In this document: in pieces, positions 6,535-10,104 of the stretch | Position numbering within the stretch: the stretch's first letter is position 1 | Layout of the letters: each line of letters starts with the position of its first letter | From: Deltaproteobacteria bacterium | GTDB taxonomy: Bacteria; Desulfobacterota_B; Binatia; UBA9968 | Direction of reading: 5' to 3' | Length of the DNA stretch: 10,104 nt | Assembly: GCA_016193385.1 (NCBI GenBank) | Contig: JACPSF010000110.1 | Coordinates: 1-10,104, forward strand | Notes under the pieces: model-generated | Databases searched by the model: none | What the model saw: the letters and a program-made list of their open reading frames with translations, nothing else | Told to the model about the DNA's origin: nothing | Position numbers and translations under genes: made by a program

Positions 6535-6548
6535 CAGGGAAAAAGGCG

Positions 6549-7772
6549 ATGGCGTTGATCGTGCAGAAATACGGCGGGACATCCGTGGGGACGATCGAAC
6601 GGATCAAGCATGTGGCCAGAAAGATCGTTGCCACGAAGCAAGCGGGCAATGACGTCGTCGTGGTGGTCTCGGCGATGGCGGGGGAGACCAACCGGCTGTC
6701 GGGGTTGGCGCGCCAGGTATCCGAGTCGCCGGATGAGCGAGAATGCGACGTGCTGTTGGCCTCGGGGGAACAGGTCTCGGCGTCGCTTGTGAGCCTCGCG
6801 ATCAAGGATCTGGGCCAGCGGGCGCGGTCTTTTTTGGGCCACCAGGTGCGGATCGAGACCGACAGCGCCTATGGCAGGGCAAGCATCAAGAGCATCGATT
6901 CGACGCGTATTTTCAAGGCGCTGCGGAGTGGGGAGATCGTAGTGGTGGCTGGCTTTCAGGGGGTCGACAAACAGGGCAACATCACTACCCTGGGCCGCGG
7001 GGGCTCGGATACCAGCGCGGTGGCGATGGCTGCGGCGCTCGGGGCGGGGGCGTGCGAGATCTACACGGATGTGGAAGGGGTCTACACCACCGATCCTAAC
7101 ATCTGTCCGAATGCCAGGAAGTTGGCGCGCATTTCTTACGAGGAAATGCTGGAGTTGGCGAGCACGGGCGCCAAGGTGCTGCAGATTCGCTCCGTGGAGC
7201 TCGCCAAGAAATTTTCCGTGCCCGTCCATGTCCGATCGACCTTTGCGGACGTCGTGGGGACATGGCTGGTTGAGGAGGACGAAAGTATGGATTCGGTTAC
7301 GGTTTCCGGCGTGACCTATGACAAAGATGAGGCCAAAATTACTGTCCTGAAGGTCCCGGACCGTCCGGGTCTGGCGGCGCAGGTTTTTGGGTCGATCGCG
7401 GAGGCCCATATCGTCGTGGATATGATCATTCAGAACGCCAGCGAGGACGGCACCACCGATTTGACTTTTACCGTACCTAAAGCGGATTATAAAAAAGCGA
7501 TCGCGATCGTGCAGAAGATCGCCCCGATCATCCAGGCCAAAGGCGTCACCGTCGATCCTGACATCGCCAAGGTTTCCATCGTCGGCGCCGGGATGCGCAC
7601 CCACGCGGGGGTGGCGGCGAAAATGTTCCAGATCCTCGCGCGCGAGGGAATCAACATCGAGATGATCTCGACGTCCGAGATCAAGATTTCTGTGGTCATC
7701 GGCGAAAAATACGCGGAGCTCGCGGTGCGGGTCTTGCATGAGGCATTTATCGAAAAACAGGGGGTTCTATGA
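6549..7772 (+). CDS. lysC: Aspartate kinase (monofunctional, LysC type)
   Basis: Aspartokinase phosphorylates L-aspartate, the committed step to lysine, threonine, methionine and diaminopimelate. The 407-aa protein has the usual kinase domain: KYGGTSVG at 7-14, [44 protein letters not shown] and [14 protein letters not shown], ending near [18 protein letters not shown]. Two regulatory ACT domains follow ([30 protein letters not shown] and [34 protein letters not shown]). This architecture matches the lysine/threonine-regulated alpha2beta2 class of Corynebacterium, Thermus and many deltaproteobacteria. A well-formed internal ribosome binding site and in-frame ATG (7287) fall at the equivalent of the known beta-subunit start. 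The ATG at 6549 is 32 nt after tsaE; the stop overlaps the cimA ATG by 4 bp, implying coupling. Identification is very secure. Confidence 0.97.
   Translation: MALIVQKYGGTSVGTIERIKHVARKIVATKQAGNDVVVVVSAMAGETNRLSGLARQVSESPDERECDVLLASGEQVSASLVSLAIKDLGQRARSFLGHQVRIETDSAYGRASIKSIDSTRIFKALRSGEIVVVAGFQGVDKQGNITTLGRGGSDTSAVAMAAALGAGACEIYTDVEGVYTTDPNICPNARKLARISYEEMLELASTGAKVLQIRSVELAKKFSVPVHVRSTFADVVGTWLVEEDESMDSVTVSGVTYDKDEAKITVLKVPDRPGLAAQVFGSIAEAHIVVDMIIQNASEDGTTDLTFTVPKADYKKAIAIVQKIAPIIQAKGVTVDPDIAKVSIVGAGMRTHAGVAAKMFQILAREGINIEMISTSEIKISVVIGEKYAELAVRVLHEAFIEKQGVL
7272..7289 (+). promoter_or_regulatory. Internal ribosome binding site and start codon for an aspartokinase beta subunit
   Basis: GAGGAGG at 7272-7278 is a near-perfect Shine-Dalgarno motif, 8 nt before an in-frame ATG at 7287 (Met247 of LysC). 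Initiation there would make a 161-residue protein ending at 7772 and consisting of the two ACT domains only. In Bacillus subtilis and Corynebacterium glutamicum, aspartokinase beta subunits arise this way from the same place in the gene. The motif is better than the site for full-length lysC. The sequence is seen directly; the product is inferred by analogy. Confidence 0.7.
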
Positions 7773-9394
7773 AAGACGTCTTGATCTATGACACCACGCT
7801 GCGGGACGGCTGTCAGGCGGAGGATATCTCTTTTACTCTCCAGGACAAGCTCAGGATCACGGAGAAGTTGATCGAGCTCGGGATCGATTATGTCGAGGGC
7901 GGCTACCCGGGCTCGAATCCCCGGGATGCGGATTTTTTTCGGGAAGTCAAGAAACTCAAGCTCAAGAAGACCAAGGTCGCCGCGTTTGGCACCACCCGCA
8001 GACCATCGAGCAAACCCTCGCAGGATCTCAACCTCAAAGTGCTCTTGGACGCGGATACCCGGGTGATCACCCTGGTGGGGAAGACCTGGGACCTCCATGT
8101 GCGCGATGATCTGCGGATCAGCAAAAAGGCCAATCTCGAAATCATCACCGACTCGGTCGCCTATGTGAAGTCGCGGGTGGACGAGGTGATCTTTGACGCG
8201 GAGCATTTCTTTGACGGCTATCGCTCGAACCCGGAATACGCCATTGAGTGTCTGAGGGCGGCGCAGGAAGGAGGCGCGGACTGGATCGTCCTGTGTGACA
8301 CCAACGGCGGGCGCCTGCCGGGCGATATCCGCGCCGCCATCACCGCTCTTGCGGGCGAGATCACGACACCCCTGGGCATCCACTGTCATAACGACGGGGA
8401 GCTCGCGGTGGCCAACACGATGGCGGCGGTGGAGATGGGAGTGCGTCAGGTTCAGGGAACGATCAATGGGTTCGGCGAACGCTGCGGCAATCTCAACCTG
8501 TGCTCCTTGATTCCCAATCTCCAGCTCAAAATGGGAAAGAAGTGCATCGATCCCGAGCAGCTCAAGAGGGTACGCGAGGTCTCTCACTACTTCTACGAGC
8601 TGGCCAACATCCAGCCCAACAAGCATCAACCCTACGTGGGAGACAGTGCCTTTGCCCACAAGGGCGGGCTTCACGTGTCGGGTATCCTCAAAAACCGGGA
8701 AACGTACGAGCACATCGACCCCGAACTCGTCGGCAACCGTCAGAGGGTCCTGGTTTCGGATCTGGCGGGACGGAGCAACATCGTCTACAAGGCCGAGGAA
8801 TACGGCATCGAGCTCAAGAACGACGACCATGCGGTGCAGGAGATCCTCAGCCGCATCAAGGATCTCGAAAGCCAGGGATACGAGTTCGAAGCGGCCGAGG
8901 CCTCCTTCGAGCTTCTCATTCAGGAGGCTCTGGGAAGAAGGAAAAAGAATTTCCGGCTGGTCGGATTTCGGGTCATCGATGAAAAGCGAAAGGAAAACGA
9001 GCCGCCGATCTCCGAGGCCACGATCATGGTGGAGGTGGACGGAGTCCTGGAGCACGCGGCCGCCATGGGCAACGGCCCGGTCAACGCGCTGGATATGGCA
9101 CTGCGCAAGGCCTTGACTAAATTCTATCCATCGCGCAAGGAGGTGGGGCTCCTGGATTACAAGGTCCGGGTCCTGTCCTCGGGGGAGGGAACCGCCGCCT
9201 CGGTACGCGTGTTGATCGAGTCGGGAGACAAGAAGGAGCAGTGGGGAACCGTCGGGGTCTCCCATAACGTCATCGAGGCGAGCTGGCAGGCAGTCGTGGA
9301 CAGCATCGACTACAAGCTCTACAAGGATGCCAAGGAGGCGAGATCAAAAGGCGCTGAGCGCCAGGGTGCAAAGGCCGAGGTGTCTGGGGCTTAG
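7769..9394 (+). CDS. cimA: (R)-citramalate synthase, CimA type (2-isopropylmalate synthase family)
   Basis: This enzyme condenses acetyl-CoA with pyruvate to (R)-citramalate, opening the threonine-independent isoleucine pathway. The 541-aa sequence has the HMGL-like TIM barrel: [17 protein letters not shown] (residues 7-23), [13 protein letters not shown] with metal-ligand His205 and His207, and [27 protein letters not shown] from 230. It then has the linker [12 protein letters not shown] and a C-terminal LeuA-type allosteric domain ([26 protein letters not shown]). The long length, the wording around GERCGN and the FAHKGG segment fit the citramalate-type clade rather than classical LeuA, although substrate choice cannot be proved from motifs. 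It starts with an ATGA overlap with lysC, so the two are probably translationally coupled. The last 18 or so residues are Ala/Gly/Lys-rich and may come from a weak 8-nt repeat. Confidence 0.92.
   Translation: MKDVLIYDTTLRDGCQAEDISFTLQDKLRITEKLIELGIDYVEGGYPGSNPRDADFFREVKKLKLKKTKVAAFGTTRRPSSKPSQDLNLKVLLDADTRVITLVGKTWDLHVRDDLRISKKANLEIITDSVAYVKSRVDEVIFDAEHFFDGYRSNPEYAIECLRAAQEGGADWIVLCDTNGGRLPGDIRAAITALAGEITTPLGIHCHNDGELAVANTMAAVEMGVRQVQGTINGFGERCGNLNLCSLIPNLQLKMGKKCIDPEQLKRVREVSHYFYELANIQPNKHQPYVGDSAFAHKGGLHVSGILKNRETYEHIDPELVGNRQRVLVSDLAGRSNIVYKAEEYGIELKNDDHAVQEILSRIKDLESQGYEFEAAEASFELLIQEALGRRKKNFRLVGFRVIDEKRKENEPPISEATIMVEVDGVLEHAAAMGNGPVNALDMALRKALTKFYPSRKEVGLLDYKVRVLSSGEGTAASVRVLIESGDKKEQWGTVGVSHNVIEASWQAVVDSIDYKLYKDAKEARSKGAERQGAKAEVSGA
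9348..9379 (+). repeat. Weak 8-nt repeat encoding the CimA C-terminal tail
   Basis: Four 8-mers, aaggcgct, gagcgcca, gggtgcaa, aggccgag, share a loose pattern of two purines followed by a GC-rich core. They encode the low-complexity tail after the conserved CimA domain ends. The match between units is poor, so this may be chance; it is listed because the other junctions of the operon hold clearer arrays. Confidence 0.25.
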
Positions 9395-9414
9395 ACGGAA
9401 GCTCACACAAGCTC

Positions 9415-10104
9415 ATGTGGAAGATTCTAAAAGAGGATGTCCAGGTAGTCTTTGACCGTGACCCGGCAGCGCGTAATATCTGGGAGATCATCTTTACCTA
9501 CCCTGGGTTCCACGCGCTTTTCTTTTATCGGGTGGCCCATTCCCTCTGGGGTAAAGGGCTCAAGGGTTTAGGCCGCTTTGTCAGCCACGTCGGTCGTTTC
9601 CTCACTGGAATCGAGATCCATCCCGGCGCGAAGATCGGCCAGCGTTTCTTTATCGATCACGGCATGGGAGTGGTGATCGGGGAGACTGCTGAGATCGCCA
9701 ACGATGTGACGATCTATCAGGGCGTTACGCTGGGGGGGACGAGTCTGAGAAAAGAGAAAAGGCATCCGACGGTCGAAGACTGCGTGGTGATCGGCGCCGG
9801 CGCGACGATCCTAGGGCCGGTCACGATCGGGCGCAACAGCAAGATCGGCTCGGGTTCGGTGGTGGTGAGTCCGGTCCCGCCCAACTCCACAGTTGTCGGC
9901 ATACCGGGGCGGGTGGTTGAGGGAGAAGGTGTCCACCGAGACCCGCAAGCGCACATCGAGCTTGATCACCACCGTCTGCCGGACCCGGTTGCCAAGGCCA
10001 TCAGCGGCCTCGCCGAATATGTGCAGAAGCTGGAGCAAAAGGTCAACGAGCTGAGCGCCCGGCAGGGCGGCTTGGAAGAGAAGCAGGCCGACGAGAACGA
10101 GACC
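9415..10104 (+). CDS. cysE: Serine O-acetyltransferase, short form (3'-truncated)
   Basis: CysE acetylates L-serine with acetyl-CoA to O-acetylserine, the sulfide acceptor for cysteine. The frame is open from ATG 9415 to the end of the window (230 codons, no stop). The N-terminus [20 protein letters not shown] followed by [17 protein letters not shown] matches the short Bacillus-type CysE, which lacks the long helical N-terminal domain of E. coli CysE. The left-handed beta-helix follows: [31 protein letters not shown] with the catalytic His82, [17 protein letters not shown] with the second active-site His117, then [14 protein letters not shown] and VVGIPGRVV. The tail ([31 protein letters not shown]) is charged and likely coiled-coil; it is already longer than the 217-residue B. 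subtilis protein. The gene lies 20 nt after cimA; only a weak GGAAG (9397-9401) precedes it, and AAGCTCA is repeated directly before the ATG. Confidence 0.95.
   Translation, partial: MWKILKEDVQVVFDRDPAARNIWEIIFTYPGFHALFFYRVAHSLWGKGLKGLGRFVSHVGRFLTGIEIHPGAKIGQRFFIDHGMGVVIGETAEIANDVTIYQGVTLGGTSLRKEKRHPTVEDCVVIGAGATILGPVTIGRNSKIGSGSVVVSPVPPNSTVVGIPGRVVEGEGVHRDPQAHIELDHHRLPDPVAKAISGLAEYVQKLEQKVNELSARQGGLEEKQADENET
9549..9572 (+). repeat. 8-nt phased repeat inside cysE, same type as the tsaE-lysC junction
   Basis: Three 8-mers, gggtaaag, ggctcaag, ggtttagg, closely resemble the units at 6511-6526 (ggttaaag, ggttcaag). They encode GKGLKGLGR in the variable linker between the N-terminal helices and the beta-helix. 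Insertion or drift toward the repeat motif within a tolerant loop is possible; so is chance from Gly and Lys codons. Confidence 0.35.

Noticed and set aside
6522..7739. 405-codon minus-strand open frame opposite lysC
   Set aside because: Same shadow effect; the plus strand encodes a full aspartokinase in register, and the antisense product resembles nothing.
7487..9265. 592-codon open frame on the minus strand opposite cimA and the end of lysC
   Set aside because: It lies antisense to two clearly recognised genes; its product is rich in His, Arg, Asp and Gly with no recognisable domain, as expected from the codon bias of GC-rich genes.
1..10104. Defence island, prophage or insertion sequence
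   Set aside because: All genes are core metabolism; no transposase, integrase or toxin-like gene is seen.

Overview
The window is a compact, GC-rich bacterial housekeeping segment. Every confident gene lies on the + strand, in the order ftsH (5'-truncated) - folP - glmM - pdxJ - nnrD - tsaE - lysC - cimA - cysE (3'-truncated). From memory, this order resembles the ftsH-folP-(cdaA-ybbR)-glmM-pdxJ-(acpS)-nnrD-tsaE-lysC-cimA cluster of Geobacter-type deltaproteobacteria and related uncultured lineages. A Desulfobacterota-like or neighbouring candidate-phylum genome (NC10 or Binatota type) is the best guess. No rRNA or marker tree is available here, so the taxon is open.

Layout. Positions 1-918 hold the C-terminal half of the FtsH membrane protease. 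1017-1910 is dihydropteroate synthase (folate). 1933-3396 is phosphoglucosamine mutase (cell-wall precursor), which carries an in-frame insertion of about 25 residues and an unusual active-site loop. 3397-3590 is the largest intergenic gap and holds a strong rod-like RNA fold. 3591-4322 is PdxJ (vitamin B6). 4405-5967 is the bifunctional NAD(P)HX repair enzyme. 6097-6516 is TsaE (tRNA t6A synthesis). 6549-7772 is aspartokinase with a clear internal start for a beta subunit. 7769-9394 is a CimA-type citramalate synthase overlapping lysC by 4 bp. 9415 to the end is a short-form serine acetyltransferase.

How the genes work together. The first half serves protein quality control, folate, peptidoglycan precursors and cofactor B6, with metabolite repair and tRNA modification. 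The second half is an amino-acid block: aspartokinase feeds Lys/Thr/Met, citramalate synthase feeds isoleucine, and CysE feeds cysteine. Short gaps and the ATGA overlap suggest long co-transcripts.

The genes themselves are ordinary; the unusual material is in the junctions. (a) A 27+27 nt near-symmetrical stem encloses a folded interior after glmM, a possible structured RNA with weak 6S-like resemblances. (b) Degenerate, phased micro-repeat arrays occupy successive junctions with periods of 7, 9, 7 and 8 nt. Two of them turn into their own reverse complement halfway, forming hairpins, and they reach into stop or start codons. (c) tsaE has no canonical start codon where its homology begins, just after one of these arrays. 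(d) GlmM has a Lys in place of Asn after its catalytic SASH motif, and a hairpin-rich in-frame insert. (e) cdaA/ybbR and acpS, often found in this cluster in relatives, are absent from it. All functional readings of the arrays and the RNA are inference.
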